A DNA stretch of 64,000 bases from Enterococcus asini ATCC 700915 (GCF_000407365.1 NZ_ASVU01000002.1:124001-188000); one strand, 5' to 3'. Positions 25,325 through 34,929 are shown, counted from the first letter of the stretch. The notes: generated by a model from the sequence alone, not told the origin. A program made the numbers and translations.

Positions 25325-26692
25325 ATGTTTCGAAAAGTATTAATCGCCAATCGGGGGGAAATCGCCGTGCGGGTGATTCGCGCGTGTCGTGAGTTAGGAA
25401 TTCATACGGTGGCGGTGTATTCGGAAGCCGATAAAGATGCCTTGCATGCGGAATTAGCAGACGAGGCGATTTGCATCGGACCGGCGAAAGCCAGCGAGTC
25501 TTATTTGAATGTCCAGCAGATTTTAAGTGCGGCCATTGTGACGAACGCCGAAGCGATTCACCCTGGATTTGGCTTTTTATCAGAGAACAGCCGTTTTGCT
25601 TCCATGTGTGAGGAACTCAACATCACATTTATTGGGCCCGATAGCGAAACCATCGATGCCATGGGCAACAAGATCAATGCCCGAAAACTGATGATGGCCG
25701 CCGATGTACCGGTAATTCCTGGTAGTGGCGGAGTCGTAAGGGATGTGGAAGAAGCTTTGGCCTTAGCCGAAGAAATCGGCTATCCGGTCATGCTAAAAGC
25801 AGCGGCTGGGGGTGGTGGCAAAGGGATTCGTAAAGTCATGAGTCAAACCGAGCTACCCCAACACTTTGCTTCCGCCCAACAAGAAGCCAAAGCAGCCTTT
25901 GGCAACGATGATATGTATTTGGAAAAGATCATCTATCCGGCTCGCCATATTGAAGTGCAGATTCTCGGGGATGCCTTTGGAAATGTGATTCACTTAGGGG
26001 AACGGGATTGTTCCTTACAACGAAATAATCAAAAAGTTATGGAAGAAGCACCTTCATTGGTGATTAGCCAAGACAAACGGGCGGCCATTGGTGCTGCGGC
26101 AGTGCGGGCAGCGAAAGCTGTGAACTATAAGAATGCGGGGACCATTGAGTTTTTAATGGATCAAAGTGGGGATTTCTATTTTATGGAAATGAACACCCGG
26201 ATTCAGGTGGAACACCCTATTACGGAAATGGTCACGGGTATCGACTTAGTGAAAAAGCAGTTGGAAATCGCCGCAGGAGAGCCAATCGGTATCGCCCAAG
26301 ACGAAGTACAACTGACGGGACACGCCATTGAATGTCGAATTAATGCGGAAAATCCTGCCTTTAACTTTGCTCCATCTCCAGGGAAGATCGAGAATCTTTT
26401 CTTGCCAAGTGGTGGTCTGGGCTTACGAGTGGACAGTGGCATGTATTCCGGTTACCGGATTCCGCCTTATTATGATTCTATGATTGCCAAAATCATCGTG
26501 CACGGGGAAACTCGTTTTGAAGCCTTGATGAAGATGCAACGGGCTTTAGGCGAGTTGGTCACAGAAGGCGTGATTACCAATGCAGACTTCCAAATGGATC
26601 TGATCAGTCACCCTCAAGTAATCGCCGGTGATTATGATACGGCCTTTTTACAAGAGGTCTTTTTACCAGATTGGCAACCAGAAGTACAATAA
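25325..26692 (+). CDS. accC: Acetyl-CoA carboxylase biotin carboxylase subunit
   Basis: A 455-residue ATP-grasp enzyme that carboxylates biotin on AccB with ATP and bicarbonate. The N-terminal ANRGEIAVRVIRACRELG, the Gly-rich ATP loop KAAAGGGGKGIRKV, EKIIYPARHIEVQILGD, the catalytic MEMNTRIQVEHPITEMVTG and the C-terminal domain RINAENPAFNF are complete. Ribosome site AGGTGAGA precedes the ATG. The 108-bp gap to accD contains hairpins and no gene. Confidence 0.96.
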   Translation: MFRKVLIANRGEIAVRVIRACRELGIHTVAVYSEADKDALHAELADEAICIGPAKASESYLNVQQILSAAIVTNAEAIHPGFGFLSENSRFASMCEELNITFIGPDSETIDAMGNKINARKLMMAADVPVIPGSGGVVRDVEEALALAEEIGYPVMLKAAAGGGGKGIRKVMSQTELPQHFASAQQEAKAAFGNDDMYLEKIIYPARHIEVQILGDAFGNVIHLGERDCSLQRNNQKVMEEAPSLVISQDKRAAIGAAAVRAAKAVNYKNAGTIEFLMDQSGDFYFMEMNTRIQVEHPITEMVTGIDLVKKQLEIAAGEPIGIAQDEVQLTGHAIECRINAENPAFNFAPSPGKIENLFLPSGGLGLRVDSGMYSGYRIPPYYDSMIAKIIVHGETRFEALMKMQRALGELVTEGVITNADFQMDLISHPQVIAGDYDTAFLQEVFLPDWQPEVQ

Positions 26693-26740
26693 TCAAAAGC
26701 GAACCCCACCTTGGCTGTGGCTGTGGTCGGTGGCTAGCTT

Positions 26741-26771
26741 CCCAGTCCCCTAGAATCAGTAGCGGACTGGG
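26741..26771 (+). promoter_or_regulatory. Intercistronic hairpin between accC and accD
   Basis: CCCAGTCC pairs with GGACTGGG across a 15-base loop, with another GC-rich CCACC/GGTGG repeat just upstream (from 26705). No T-run follows, so an RNA-stability or processing element is more likely than a terminator. Confidence 0.45.
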
Positions 26772-26800
26772 TATTTAGCCCTTAAGTAGGAGGCAGAAGG

Positions 26801-27667
26801 ATGGCTTTATTTAAAAAGAAGAACTATATCCGGATCAATCCTAATCGTGATCAAGTACCTGCCGCAAAGCCAGAGGTACCGGATAATTTATGGGCAAAAT
26901 GTCCCAACTGTAAACACATGCTCTACACAAAAGATATCGGCTTGGAAAAGATTTGCCCTTATTGTAGTTATAATTTTCGGATCAGTGCTTGGGAACGGAT
27001 CGCCATTACCATAGACGAAAAAAGTTTTGAGGAATGGGACAACAATCTTTTCACCAAAGACCCGTTATCCTTTCCTGGTTACGTGGAGAAGGTCACGAAA
27101 ACTCAGGAGAGCACCGGCTTAGATGAAGCGGTACTCACAGGGAAAGCGACGATTATGGGGAATTCATTGGCCTTAGGAATCATGGATTCTCATTTCATCA
27201 TGGGGAGCATGGGAACTGTCGTGGGGGAAAAAATTACTCGACTGTTCGAAAAAGCCACCCTTGAAAAACTTCCTGTGGTAATCTTTACTGCTTCCGGTGG
27301 AGCCCGGATGCAAGAAGGCATTATGTCTTTAATGCAAATGGCAAAAATCTCTGCCGCGGTGAAGCGCCATAGTGATGCTGGTTTGTTTTATTTAACCGTT
27401 TTGACCGATCCGACCACCGGGGGCGTCACGGCCAGTTTTGCCATGGAGGGGGACATTATTTTAGCCGAACCCCAAAGTATGATTGGTTTTGCCGGACGGC
27501 GGGTCATCGAACAGACGATTAAACAAGAATTACCGGAAGATTTTCAGAAGGCGGAGTTTTTGTTGGAGCACGGCTTTGTGGATCAAATCGTGCCCCGAAC
27601 AGACATAAAAGAGCGAATCTCTCAGTTACTACGACTACATGATGGAAGGAGTTGGGGCGTCCAGTGA
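26801..27667 (+). CDS. accD: Acetyl-CoA carboxylase carboxyltransferase beta subunit
   Basis: A 288-residue subunit of the carboxyltransferase. The N-terminal zinc ribbon (two CPxC pairs, CPNC and CPYC, 19 residues apart) and the crotonase-like core with [19 protein letters not shown] and [17 protein letters not shown] are present. GTAGGAGGC precedes the ATG. The stop overlaps the accA start by four bases, consistent with equal synthesis of both subunits. Confidence 0.96.
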   Translation: MALFKKKNYIRINPNRDQVPAAKPEVPDNLWAKCPNCKHMLYTKDIGLEKICPYCSYNFRISAWERIAITIDEKSFEEWDNNLFTKDPLSFPGYVEKVTKTQESTGLDEAVLTGKATIMGNSLALGIMDSHFIMGSMGTVVGEKITRLFEKATLEKLPVVIFTASGGARMQEGIMSLMQMAKISAAVKRHSDAGLFYLTVLTDPTTGGVTASFAMEGDIILAEPQSMIGFAGRRVIEQTIKQELPEDFQKAEFLLEHGFVDQIVPRTDIKERISQLLRLHDGRSWGVQ

Positions 27668-28446
27668 CGAGTGCAAATGAAATCGTGCAATTAGCGCGAG
27701 CAAAAGAACGCCCCACTTCTTTGGAGTTTTTTGAAGAAGTCTTTACCGGCTTTCAAGAGTTTCACGGCGATCGGTTGTTTGCAGATGATGAGGCGATTAC
27801 TGGGGGTATAGCTTATTTGAATGATTTACCAGTTACGGTAATCGGAATTCAAAAAGGCCGGGATTTAAAGGAAAACTTGCAACGAAACTTCGGTGCTCCC
27901 CATCCAGAAGGCTATCGTAAAGCTTTGCGCCTTATGAAACAAGCCGAGAAATTTCAACGTCCCGTAATCACCTTTATCAATACTGCCGGTGCTTTTTGTG
28001 GGATTGGTGCGGAAGAACGAGGAGAGGGCGAGTCCATCGCGAAAAATCTGATGGAAATGGCTACCTTAAACGTGCCAATTATTGCCATAATCATCGGGGA
28101 AGGCGGCAGTGGTGGTGCTTTGGCCTTGGCTATGGCAGATGAAGTCTGGATGCTAGAACACTCAATTTATGCGATTTTGTCTCCAGAAGGCTTTGCTTCG
28201 ATTTTATGGAAAGATGGCAGTCGCGCAGCAGAAGCGGCGGAACTAATGAAGATTACCGCTAGTGAATTGCTAGAACTGGGTGTAGTGGACAAGGTGATTC
28301 CGGAAATGATTCGAGGACATCGGATTGAACGGCGTCGCTTAATGGAAAATGTACGACAACAGCTGACCAAGAAATTAATGGAATTATCCCAGTTACCACG
28401 AACGGAATTAATCGAGCAACGCTATCAGCGTTTTCGGAAATATTAA
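27664..28446 (+). CDS. accA: Acetyl-CoA carboxylase carboxyltransferase alpha subunit
   Basis: A 260-residue subunit that pairs with AccD to move CO2 from biotin to acetyl-CoA. Visible are [41 protein letters not shown] and [20 protein letters not shown] use the GTG at 27664 because it overlaps the accD stop (GTGA) and gives the usual N-terminus [16 protein letters not shown]; the TTG at 27652 directly abuts the AAGGAG and cannot use it. Last gene of the operon, followed by a terminator. Confidence 0.95.
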   Translation: MTSANEIVQLARAKERPTSLEFFEEVFTGFQEFHGDRLFADDEAITGGIAYLNDLPVTVIGIQKGRDLKENLQRNFGAPHPEGYRKALRLMKQAEKFQRPVITFINTAGAFCGIGAEERGEGESIAKNLMEMATLNVPIIAIIIGEGGSGGALALAMADEVWMLEHSIYAILSPEGFASILWKDGSRAAEAAELMKITASELLELGVVDKVIPEMIRGHRIERRRLMENVRQQLTKKLMELSQLPRTELIEQRYQRFRKY

Positions 28447-28451
28447 AACGG

Positions 28452-28482
28452 GCAGTCTTCTAGTGGGAAGACTGCTTTTTTT
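28452..28482 (+). terminator. Intrinsic terminator of the fab-acc operon
   Basis: GCAGTCTTC pairs with GAAGACTGC, followed by TTTTTTT. Confidence 0.92.
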
Positions 28483-28613
28483 GTATAAAAATACATAAAT
28501 TGGCGAAAAAGTAAATAAAATCCGTGCAATCTCTCAATTCTTGTGATAGGATGTATATTATATTAAATATATCGATAATATTGTATAAATATTTAAAGGA
28601 GGAGTGGGTTTTT

Positions 28614-29447
28614 ATGAAGAAGTTTATTAAGTGGTCAGTGATTTTAGGGGGCGTCTTTTTATTAGGCGCATGTGGTAGTGGCGCTACTACCGGTACTAGT
28701 AGCAGCCAAAAAAGTGAAGGGAAACTAGCGGCCATTAAAAAAGCTGGGGTCTTAAAAGTCGGCACATCCGCTGACTTCCCACCTTTTGAATTTCATACGA
28801 TGGTAGACGGGAAAGATACCATCGTAGGAGCCGATGTGGACATGGTGAATGCCATTGCCGAGGAGTTAGGCGTCAAAGTTCAATGGAGTGATACGGAGTT
28901 TGATCCGATGCTAGCTTCTTTGCAACAAGGAAACCTAGATATGGGAGTTTCTGGGATCTCGGCTACGGAGGAACGGAAACAAAACATGCTCTTTACGGAT
29001 AATTACTATGCGCCTAAGCAAAACGTCGTCGTGAAGAAAGATAATTTGGATAAATATACGAATATTGCCAGCCTGGCCGGCAAAAAAGTCGGCGCACAAA
29101 AAGGCTCCATTCAGGAAGGAATTGTCAAAGATCAATTCACGGACTCTCAGTTAGTCTCGGTAGGGAAGATTCCTAGTTTGGTGGTGGAAGTAAAACAAGG
29201 CTCCATCGATGCCTTGGTCTTAGAGGATAAAATCGCCGAGTCTTATGTGGCTCAAAATGCTGATTTAGCTTTGGCGGACATCGAAGTGACTTCCTCTGAT
29301 GATGAATCCTATGCGATTGCTTTGCCAAAGGGCAGTGAAGATTTGCAGGCGGAGTTGAATAAAATTTTGGCAAAACTTACAGAAGAAGACAAGATTGACG
29401 AGTTTGTGGAAAAAAATACCGCATTGGCAAATGAGCAAGCCAAATAA
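28614..29447 (+). CDS. Amino-acid ABC transporter substrate-binding lipoprotein
   Basis: A 277-residue solute-binding protein of SBP family 3 (polar amino acids). The signal peptide ends in the lipobox LGAC, then a Gly/Ser/Thr linker, then the binding fold with VLKVGTSADFPPFEF, VGADVDMVNAIAEELG and SGISATEERKQNMLFTDNYY. GGAGGAG precedes the ATG at 28614; the 30-residue upstream extension is AT-rich leader. It heads a three-gene operon with permease and ATPase. The exact amino acid (Arg, Gln, Cys or similar) cannot be told from motifs. Confidence 0.9.
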   Translation: MKKFIKWSVILGGVFLLGACGSGATTGTSSSQKSEGKLAAIKKAGVLKVGTSADFPPFEFHTMVDGKDTIVGADVDMVNAIAEELGVKVQWSDTEFDPMLASLQQGNLDMGVSGISATEERKQNMLFTDNYYAPKQNVVVKKDNLDKYTNIASLAGKKVGAQKGSIQEGIVKDQFTDSQLVSVGKIPSLVVEVKQGSIDALVLEDKIAESYVAQNADLALADIEVTSSDDESYAIALPKGSEDLQAELNKILAKLTEEDKIDEFVEKNTALANEQAK

Positions 29448-29465
29448 GCCATTGGAGCGATGACG

Positions 29466-30155
29466 ATGAATCTTGACTTTTTAGCCACGTATTATCCCTA
29501 TTTTCTCTATGGGACTTTGGTGACCCTAATTATTTCCATTGTGACCATCTTTTTTGGCACCGTTATTGGGATTTTGATGGCCTTACTGAAACTGTCAAAC
29601 CCTAAGCCTTTGCGCTGGTTCGCCAATTTGTATATCGAGATTTTCCGAGGGACACCTATGCTTTTGCAGATCATGATTGGTTTTACCTTGTTGCAAAATA
29701 TCTTTCGCTTGCCCTTGATTTCCATTGGGATTTTAGATATCGATCTGAGTCGGTTATTGCCCGGGATCATCGTGATTTCTTTGAATTCTGGGGCTTACGT
29801 GGCGGAAATCGTCCGGGGCGGGATTAATGCCGTGGATTATGGTCAGACGGAAGCGGCGGGGTCCTTAGGTTTGCGACCACTTCAGACCATGCGCTACGTG
29901 GTTTTACCTCAAGCTTTGCGGAATATCTTGCCTCCATTAGGAAATGAATTTATCGTTTTGATCAAGGATTCTTCCTTGTTGTCGATTATCGGGATTTATG
30001 ATTTGATGAACAGCGCCCAAATCGTGATTTCGAGCTCTTTTAATCCATTAGGTCCTTATTTAATCGCCGGCTTGATCTACTTGCTTTTAACGTTTACCAC
30101 CTCCAGATTGCTCAGTCGCTGGGAAAAACACTTAGGCAAAGGCTATCATCGTTAG
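29466..30155 (+). CDS. Amino-acid ABC transporter permease
   Basis: A 229-residue membrane permease of the His/Glu/Gln/Arg type with about five membrane segments. The EAA loop that contacts the ATPase is visible as [37 protein letters not shown]. The ATG at 29466 lies eight bases after TTGGAG; the ATG six bases earlier is too close to it. It starts 18 bp after the binding protein and ends 11 bp before the ATPase. Confidence 0.92.
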   Translation: MNLDFLATYYPYFLYGTLVTLIISIVTIFFGTVIGILMALLKLSNPKPLRWFANLYIEIFRGTPMLLQIMIGFTLLQNIFRLPLISIGILDIDLSRLLPGIIVISLNSGAYVAEIVRGGINAVDYGQTEAAGSLGLRPLQTMRYVVLPQALRNILPPLGNEFIVLIKDSSLLSIIGIYDLMNSAQIVISSSFNPLGPYLIAGLIYLLLTFTTSRLLSRWEKHLGKGYHR

Positions 30156-30166
30156 GAGGGAAAAAC

Positions 30167-30898
30167 ATGGAGGCACTGATTCAGGTCAAAGGTTTGGAAA
30201 AGTCTTTTGGAAAGCAGCAAGTCTTAAAAGGTATCGACACAGAAATTCAAAAGGGAGAAGTGGTGGTCATCATTGGGCCTTCAGGTTCAGGAAAGAGTAC
30301 CTTTTTGCGCTGCTTAAACCTGTTAGAGACGCCAACGAAAGGGCAAGTGATTTTTGAAGGAGTGGACATCACCGCTGCTAAAAACGATCTTTATACCATG
30401 CGGGAAAAGATGGGCATGGTCTTTCAAAATTTCAATCTATTTCCCAATTTAACGGTGATGGAAAACTTAACCTTGGCACCGGTAAAAGTGAAGCGACAAA
30501 GTAAAAGCGAAGCCGAGGCTTATGGAGAGCATTTGCTTAAAAAAGTCGGCTTACAGGATAAAGCTGGGGCTTATCCCCAGTCCCTTTCCGGCGGGCAAAA
30601 GCAACGTATCGCTATCGCTCGGGCTTTGGCTATGCAGCCAGATGTCATGCTCTTTGATGAACCTACTTCCGCTTTGGATCCGGAAATGGTGGGGGAAGTC
30701 CTGCAAGTCATGAAAGATTTGGCTAAAGAAGGCATGACCATGGTCATCGTGACTCATGAAATGGGCTTTGCCAAAGAAGTGGGCGATCGTATTTTGTTTA
30801 TGGATGAAGGAATCATCATGGAAGAAGGCCTGCCCCAAGAACTTTTCGAACAACCGCAAAACCCGCGAACGTGCGATTTTCTATCCAAAGTTTTATAA
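30167..30898 (+). CDS. Amino-acid ABC transporter ATP-binding protein
   Basis: A 243-residue ATPase. Walker [11 protein letters not shown]-loop [10 protein letters not shown], signature [15 protein letters not shown], Walker [15 protein letters not shown] and H-loop VTHEMGFA are all present. It powers the transporter formed by the two genes upstream. TAGGAGGGAAA precedes the ATG. A terminator follows, ending the operon and the conserved chromosome before the tRNA-Gly island. Confidence 0.95.
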   Translation: MEALIQVKGLEKSFGKQQVLKGIDTEIQKGEVVVIIGPSGSGKSTFLRCLNLLETPTKGQVIFEGVDITAAKNDLYTMREKMGMVFQNFNLFPNLTVMENLTLAPVKVKRQSKSEAEAYGEHLLKKVGLQDKAGAYPQSLSGGQKQRIAIARALAMQPDVMLFDEPTSALDPEMVGEVLQVMKDLAKEGMTMVIVTHEMGFAKEVGDRILFMDEGIIMEEGLPQELFEQPQNPRTCDFLSKVL

Positions 30899-30910
30899 GA
30901 AGTGATGAGA

Positions 30911-30943
30911 AAAGCCTGCCAAGAAAATCTTGGCGGGCTTTTT
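30911..30943 (+). terminator. Intrinsic terminator of the ABC transporter operon
   Basis: AAAGCCTGCCAAGA pairs with TCTTGGCGGGCTTT, followed by TTT. Confidence 0.88.
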
Positions 30944-31003
30944 GCTGGACTTACAGGATTTTAGACAAAAAGAAAAAGCCTTGAGGATTCAAGACTTTTA
31001 GGC

Positions 31004-31025
31004 TAAGCGGGTGACGAGAATCGAA
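31004..31025 (-). repeat. Distal attachment-site copy (tRNA-Gly 3' end), outer end of element 1
   Basis: TAAGCGGGTGACGAGAATCG plus AA matches the 3' end of the tRNA-Gly gene at 48770. The match ends after 22 bases (next CTCGC in the tRNA, TCTCA here). It is preceded, as at the two other copies, by a GACAAAAAGAAAA tract with a short hairpin that looks like a tRNA terminator. Confidence 0.75.
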
Positions 31026-31110
31026 TCTCACTCTTAGCTTGTTTAGATACATTTTTATGCCTGTTTCTACCTATTAAAATGTGTAAAACCGTTTTTAGGT
31101 GGAATTTTAA

Positions 31111-31132
31111 TTTGGGTACTTTGTGGGTAATT
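31111..31132 (+). repeat. Candidate integrase arm-type repeats, outer end of element 1
   Basis: TTTGGGTACTTTGTGGGTAA has two TGGGTA units about 12 bases apart; similar doubled TTTGGGTAGTTTTTGGGTAG units lie at 41505-41530 near the inner end of element 1. They may be arm sites of the 32227-33375 integrase. Confidence 0.45.
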
Positions 31133-31152
31133 CAGCTTTTTACATTCTCAAA

Positions 31153-32201
31153 TGTCAAATTAAGCTAGACAAATCGTCCTGACGCACATGACTCAAAAAT
31201 ACTTCCAATGGTGTCTTGTAATGCAGTGATTTTCTGGGAATATGGTTTCTTTTAGAAGCGACACTCTGAATGAATGATTCGGGGACTTCTCTGAAGTCCA
31301 TTGACTTAGGAAGCCCATCTTTACGAAGCAACCCGTTTGAATGTTCGTTCAGCCCGCGTTGGGAAGGAGTTCCGGGATCAGCAAAAAAGATCTCGATATC
31401 ATTAGTATTGCTGATCGATTTCCAGTTGGAAAACTCTTTGCCACAATCAAAAGTGATGGTCTTGAAAAGGTGTGGTGGAAAAGTTTGAAACCAATGATTC
31501 AATGTAAGTTCAATGTCTTTTGCCTGTCTACCAGCGGGTTTTAAGGTAATGATTGCTTTGGATAGGCGCTCCACTAGCGTAATCACAGCACTTTTGTGCT
31601 TCACTCCAACAATTGTGTCACCTTCAAGGTGACCGAATTCTTCATCGAAATTCTGATAGCGGGCGTTTCTTTCGTGAATCGTTCTTTTGTAAGCTTGCTT
31701 ACCACGTTTCTCTTGGTGTCCATTGGGTTTACGCTTCCCTTTCATTGGCAAATCCAAAATATTGAACTCATTGTTTTTGAACTTCCGATACAAAGTGCGC
31801 GCCGAGCAATCAATTATTTTCTCGCCACGACCGATGAGCACATCTGGTGGCCACCCTTGATTGACCATCTTTTGAATGTATCTTGTTTGATCATCAGGCA
31901 AGACAATGGGGCGTCTGCCGCAGCGGGATTTGTTTTGCTTGTATTGTTTGTAGTAATCCAGCGCATTCTTTCCCTGTTCCAATGCGTGATAGACATTGTA
32001 GATCGTTTGTCGAGAGCGTTTTAGAAGTCCCGCGACTTTGGAAGCGGGTTGGTGTATATGGAAATAAGACTCTATCAATACGAGTTCGTCTGGTGTAAGA
32101 TGGGTGTAGGCCATTTGTGCTCACTCCTTATAATTCTTTCGACGGAACTATTTTGAGTGTAGCACAAATGGCTTTTTTCAACTGTCTAGCTTAATTTTAC
32201 A
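31153..32201 (-). mobile_element. IS30-family insertion sequence, 1049 bp
   Basis: Terminal inverted repeats of 19 bp with one mismatch (TGTCAAATTAAGCTAGACA; TGTAAAATTAAGCTAGACA from the other end) enclose one intact transposase gene. It sits between the attachment repeat and the integrase of element 1. A clear target duplication is not visible. Its length is typical of the family. Confidence 0.88.
31155..32114 (-). CDS. IS30-family transposase
   Basis: A 319-residue DDE transposase. The N-terminal helix-turn-helix (THLTPDELVLIESYFHIHQP, SRQTIYNVYHAL) binds the ends; the catalytic core shows Asp in GHLEGDTIVGVKHKSAV, Asp in TFDCGKEFSNW and Glu in RGLNEHSNGLLR, the usual IS30 pattern. No frameshift. 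GGAGTGAGCACAA precedes the ATG. The stop codon lies inside the terminal inverted repeat. Confidence 0.93.
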   Translation of the reverse strand: MAYTHLTPDELVLIESYFHIHQPASKVAGLLKRSRQTIYNVYHALEQGKNALDYYKQYKQNKSRCGRRPIVLPDDQTRYIQKMVNQGWPPDVLIGRGEKIIDCSARTLYRKFKNNEFNILDLPMKGKRKPNGHQEKRGKQAYKRTIHERNARYQNFDEEFGHLEGDTIVGVKHKSAVITLVERLSKAIITLKPAGRQAKDIELTLNHWFQTFPPHLFKTITFDCGKEFSNWKSISNTNDIEIFFADPGTPSQRGLNEHSNGLLRKDGLPKSMDFREVPESFIQSVASKRNHIPRKSLHYKTPLEVFLSHVRQDDLSSLI

Positions 32202-32226
32202 ATCGGCGCATATAAATAACACCTTT

Positions 32227-33375
32227 TTATTTCGCTTCAATTTCCTTCATAAAATCGAGGACTTTTTCTTTGTTCTTTTCTCGGTTTTCTTGGGTAGCTG
32301 ATGCATAGTCGTAGGACTGCGAAATATTCTTGTGTCCGACTTGTGATTTGATATAGATTGGGTCAGCCTCGGCCAATATCATCGCATCAATTTTCGCATG
32401 TCGGAAAGCATGAGAAGTAATTCTTGGGACTTCTGCTAGCCGACAAGTCTCGTCGATATACTCATTTATATAATCATTGGTGACAGGCCATGTATTCCGA
32501 TCATTGACAAAGACCAGACCTCTTGGGTTTTTGAGCTTTCCAAGCAACATCCGCTCATTTTGGATAGCCTTGTATTTTCTTAATTCACGGAATAGAGAGA
32601 CAGGAACATCAACGTCCCGAATACTGTACGGTGTCTTTGTTTTTCCGAGCCCGCGTTCTTCTTCTTGATACTGATAGGCACGACGTATGGCGATCGTTCC
32701 GTTTTCTTCATCGAGATCGTCCCAAAGCAGGGCGGCTATCTCTTGGTAGCGACAACCAGTGTATAGTTGCGTTAAAACAAAATACTTCCCAGTAGTATCT
32801 GGCCTTGCCAGCAAGACAGACCGGAACTTTTTTGTATTATCCCGGCTCATGGTCTTTTCTTTGTCATGGACCGCCTCATCACCAGCAATCGTCGCCCTCC
32901 GACATGGATTATTAGAGATTAGCCCCATATCCAAAGCTTCGAGAAAGACGGATTTCACGATATCGTGTCGGTTTTGGACGGTGACCTTTGATAGAGGACC
33001 GCCACGATGTCCACCTTCTGCGGCTAGCCAGTTGATAAATTTTTGATAGGATAGCTTATCAATTCCTCTCAAAGTCTGCTTGGTACCGAAGAATCGTTCG
33101 AGCGAAGAACGGGTAGTTGCATACTTGTTTAAAGTTACCTTTGATACCTTTCCTTTTTTGAAAGTCTCGACGTATTCATCGAAGAAATCCAGTAAGCTAA
33201 TTTTGGCCTGAAGCTGTCCCTTGTTGGCTTTTGCCATAAAGTCAGTATATCGAGCGTTGACTGCTTTTCTGGTGTCGTCGGTAATCATTTTGTTTTTCCA
33301 TACATTGGTAATAGGGTCCTTGTACCGGAATCGGATTTGCCATTTTCCGTTTTCTAGTTTCTTTGGTTCAGCCAT
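32227..33375 (-). CDS. Tyrosine recombinase (phage integrase) of element 1
   Basis: A 382-residue phage-type integrase. An N-terminal arm-binding domain (KWQIRFRYKDPITNVWKNK), a SAM-like core-binding domain (residues 60-170) and the catalytic domain are complete: Arg in YTGCRYQEIAALLWDD, His-x-x-Arg in HAFRHAKID, His in VGHKNISQ and the nucleophilic Tyr in SYDYASATQ. It lies 1.2 kb from the distal attachment copy and reads towards it, the usual arrangement for elements in tRNA 3' ends. GAAAGGATGATTC precedes the ATG. Confidence 0.93.
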   Translation of the reverse strand: MAEPKKLENGKWQIRFRYKDPITNVWKNKMITDDTRKAVNARYTDFMAKANKGQLQAKISLLDFFDEYVETFKKGKVSKVTLNKYATTRSSLERFFGTKQTLRGIDKLSYQKFINWLAAEGGHRGGPLSKVTVQNRHDIVKSVFLEALDMGLISNNPCRRATIAGDEAVHDKEKTMSRDNTKKFRSVLLARPDTTGKYFVLTQLYTGCRYQEIAALLWDDLDEENGTIAIRRAYQYQEEERGLGKTKTPYSIRDVDVPVSLFRELRKYKAIQNERMLLGKLKNPRGLVFVNDRNTWPVTNDYINEYIDETCRLAEVPRITSHAFRHAKIDAMILAEADPIYIKSQVGHKNISQSYDYASATQENREKNKEKVLDFMKEIEAK

Positions 33376-33504
33376 GTTGAATCATCCTTTCTGATTAATA
33401 AAGCCGAAATCAGATTTTTGTTAAATATTAGGTTATAAAATAGGGGATAGGGGATTATTTTGTTGATTTGCCCCCTAAAAATGCGCGCGTATGTTCGATT
33501 TGCA

Positions 33505-33535
33505 GTTAAAAAGAAAAGGCCGAAGCCTAGTCTTT
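33505..33535 (-). terminator. Intrinsic terminator overlapping the end of the 67-residue gene
   Basis: On the minus strand AGGC-TTCG-GCCTTTTC forms a short UUCG hairpin followed by TTTTTAA. Confidence 0.55.
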
Positions 33536-33730
33536 TTTTCTTTTTCGAGATGCTCTGTCGAGTATTTCGAGGTTGTTCCTAATATGGTTTCCAATAACCA
33601 TTCGGTCGTGTTCAGAAGGAAACTCGCCCTTGTAGTTACTTGCACTATCTAAAGCTTCCTCAATTAATTTATCAGCCTTAAATCTCTCGAACTCACTTAA
33701 ATTTTCGTATACTTTTCCAGTCCAATACAA
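33527..33730 (-). CDS. Small hypothetical phage protein
   Basis: A 67-residue acidic-basic helical protein (EFERFKADKLIEEALDSASN, ending in RASRKRKKD) read from a TTG at 33730. AAGGAGG lies about eight bases before it, which supports translation despite the weak start codon. It lies between the lipoprotein and the integrase genes on the same strand, as small genes often do in temperate phages of cocci. No family recognised. Confidence 0.6.
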   Translation of the reverse strand: MYWTGKVYENLSEFERFKADKLIEEALDSASNYKGEFPSEHDRMVIGNHIRNNLEILDRASRKRKKD

Positions 33731-33768
33731 AGAGAGGACCTCCTTATAATTTATGAAAGGGCAAAGAG

Positions 33769-34392
33769 TTACTTAACCGGGAAATCTGCTCTTCCAAATT
33801 CTTTGCTAAAACTTTCTGCTATTAATGTAACTGGTGTTTCTGTGTCCGTAAGTTCATAAGCTACTGAACTTGCCACTGTACCACCGGGTTTAATTTCCGC
33901 AGATTGGGAATCTAAATGGTTGTTATCTGGTAAAGAAGCAACGTTTAATTCGTTAACCATGTTTGGATCGTTGTCTTGAACAGCTTTAAAATTAGAAATC
34001 CATGCTGTATTTGGACTAATCTTTGTAGAACCATCGAAATCAGGAGAGACCAGTGTGTCGAACCAAAATGCAATTACAGGAGCTTCGCCATACTCATTTC
34101 CGGTTTCCCCAGGTTGAATCACTTTGTGGTCGGTAATTCTAACTGAATAGGCGTTTCCTTTCAACATGGTTCCATCAAAAGTAGCATCTGCTGCGGTTGG
34201 TACGAAATCTCCTGAAACCTCTGCTTTAGATTCCTGTGTTGATGATTCTGCTGCTGATGAACTTATGCTGCTAGATTCCTCGGTTTTAGTTGAGCTGTTT
34301 GAACTAGATTTGTCTGGAGTACCGCTATCCCCACAACCAGATAAGCCAAAAGATACCGCCAAAATTAACCCTAATCCCACAATCTTTTTCAT
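33769..34392 (-). CDS. DUF5067 lipoprotein, phage-encoded
   Basis: A 207-residue lipoprotein: signal peptide with lipobox LSGC, a Ser/Glu/Thr-rich linker of about 35 residues, and a C-terminal immunoglobulin-like DUF5067 domain (YSVRITDHKVIQPGE, PVIAFWFDTLVSPD, IKPGGTVASSVAYELTD). Lipoproteins located between integrase and repressor genes of lactic acid bacterial prophages (Ltp type) can block superinfection by related phages, so an exclusion role is a reasonable inference. GGAGGGAAACAG precedes the ATG at 34392. Confidence 0.8.
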   Translation of the reverse strand: MKKIVGLGLILAVSFGLSGCGDSGTPDKSSSNSSTKTEESSSISSSAAESSTQESKAEVSGDFVPTAADATFDGTMLKGNAYSVRITDHKVIQPGETGNEYGEAPVIAFWFDTLVSPDFDGSTKISPNTAWISNFKAVQDNDPNMVNELNVASLPDNNHLDSQSAEIKPGGTVASSVAYELTDTETPVTLIAESFSKEFGRADFPVK

Positions 34393-34461
34393 CTGTTTCC
34401 CTCCAAATAACTAGTTTTGCTCCCACTTAATGGCAGGTAGTCTGTCGCCAAGTTACCATTT

Positions 34462-34929
34462 TTAAATTAGTGATTTATAAACAGACATCGTTCCATCTTT
34501 ACGGAACCATATTGTATGTTTATCCTCGGTGATTACACCATCGTACTTTCTGGCATACCACTTAACGGCAGTGCGAAACGTCTTTTCTGTGACTGATAAA
34601 TGCTCGGCGCATTCCCAAATTGTTTGGCAGCCGTTGTCAAAACAATCAATGATGTCATAGGGCGTGACGAGCATTAACGCACCCACATCTCTTGCTCGGC
34701 GCTCCTGCTTGCATTTTTCAAGGCTATCCTGATCTACAATGTCTCCAACGGACGTGAGATAGTGCCCGATTTCTTCGGCTACTGTGCAAGTTAGCTCTTC
34801 CGGCGTTTGGTCAGGATTGAGATAGACGACATCTTTTACTATCAATCCTTTTTGCACCTTAGGCATTATAGGTTCAAATTTGTATTCCAGTTCCGGATAA
34901 AGAGCCATGAGTTTTTCTGCATCGTCCAT
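34462..34929 (-). CDS. ImmA/IrrE-like protein of element 1
   Basis: A 155-residue protein of the ImmA/IrrE type. In mobile elements, ImmA is a zinc protease that cuts the partner XRE repressor to start excision. The active-site region reads VAEEIGHYLTSVGDI: the second His and the Glu are present, but the first His of HExxH is Glu. That variant is common in phage versions, so activity is uncertain. The C-terminal half has a helix-turn-helix-like segment (IWECAEHLSVTEKTFRTAVKW). Normally the repressor gene follows on the same strand; here the Dam gene is next, so the repressor seems lost. Confidence 0.78.
   Translation of the reverse strand: MDDAEKLMALYPELEYKFEPIMPKVQKGLIVKDVVYLNPDQTPEELTCTVAEEIGHYLTSVGDIVDQDSLEKCKQERRARDVGALMLVTPYDIIDCFDNGCQTIWECAEHLSVTEKTFRTAVKWYARKYDGVITEDKHTIWFRKDGTMSVYKSLI

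Noticed and set aside
31004-31025. A third tRNA-like sequence
   Set aside because: Just 22 bases of the tRNA 3' end; treated as the outer attachment repeat.
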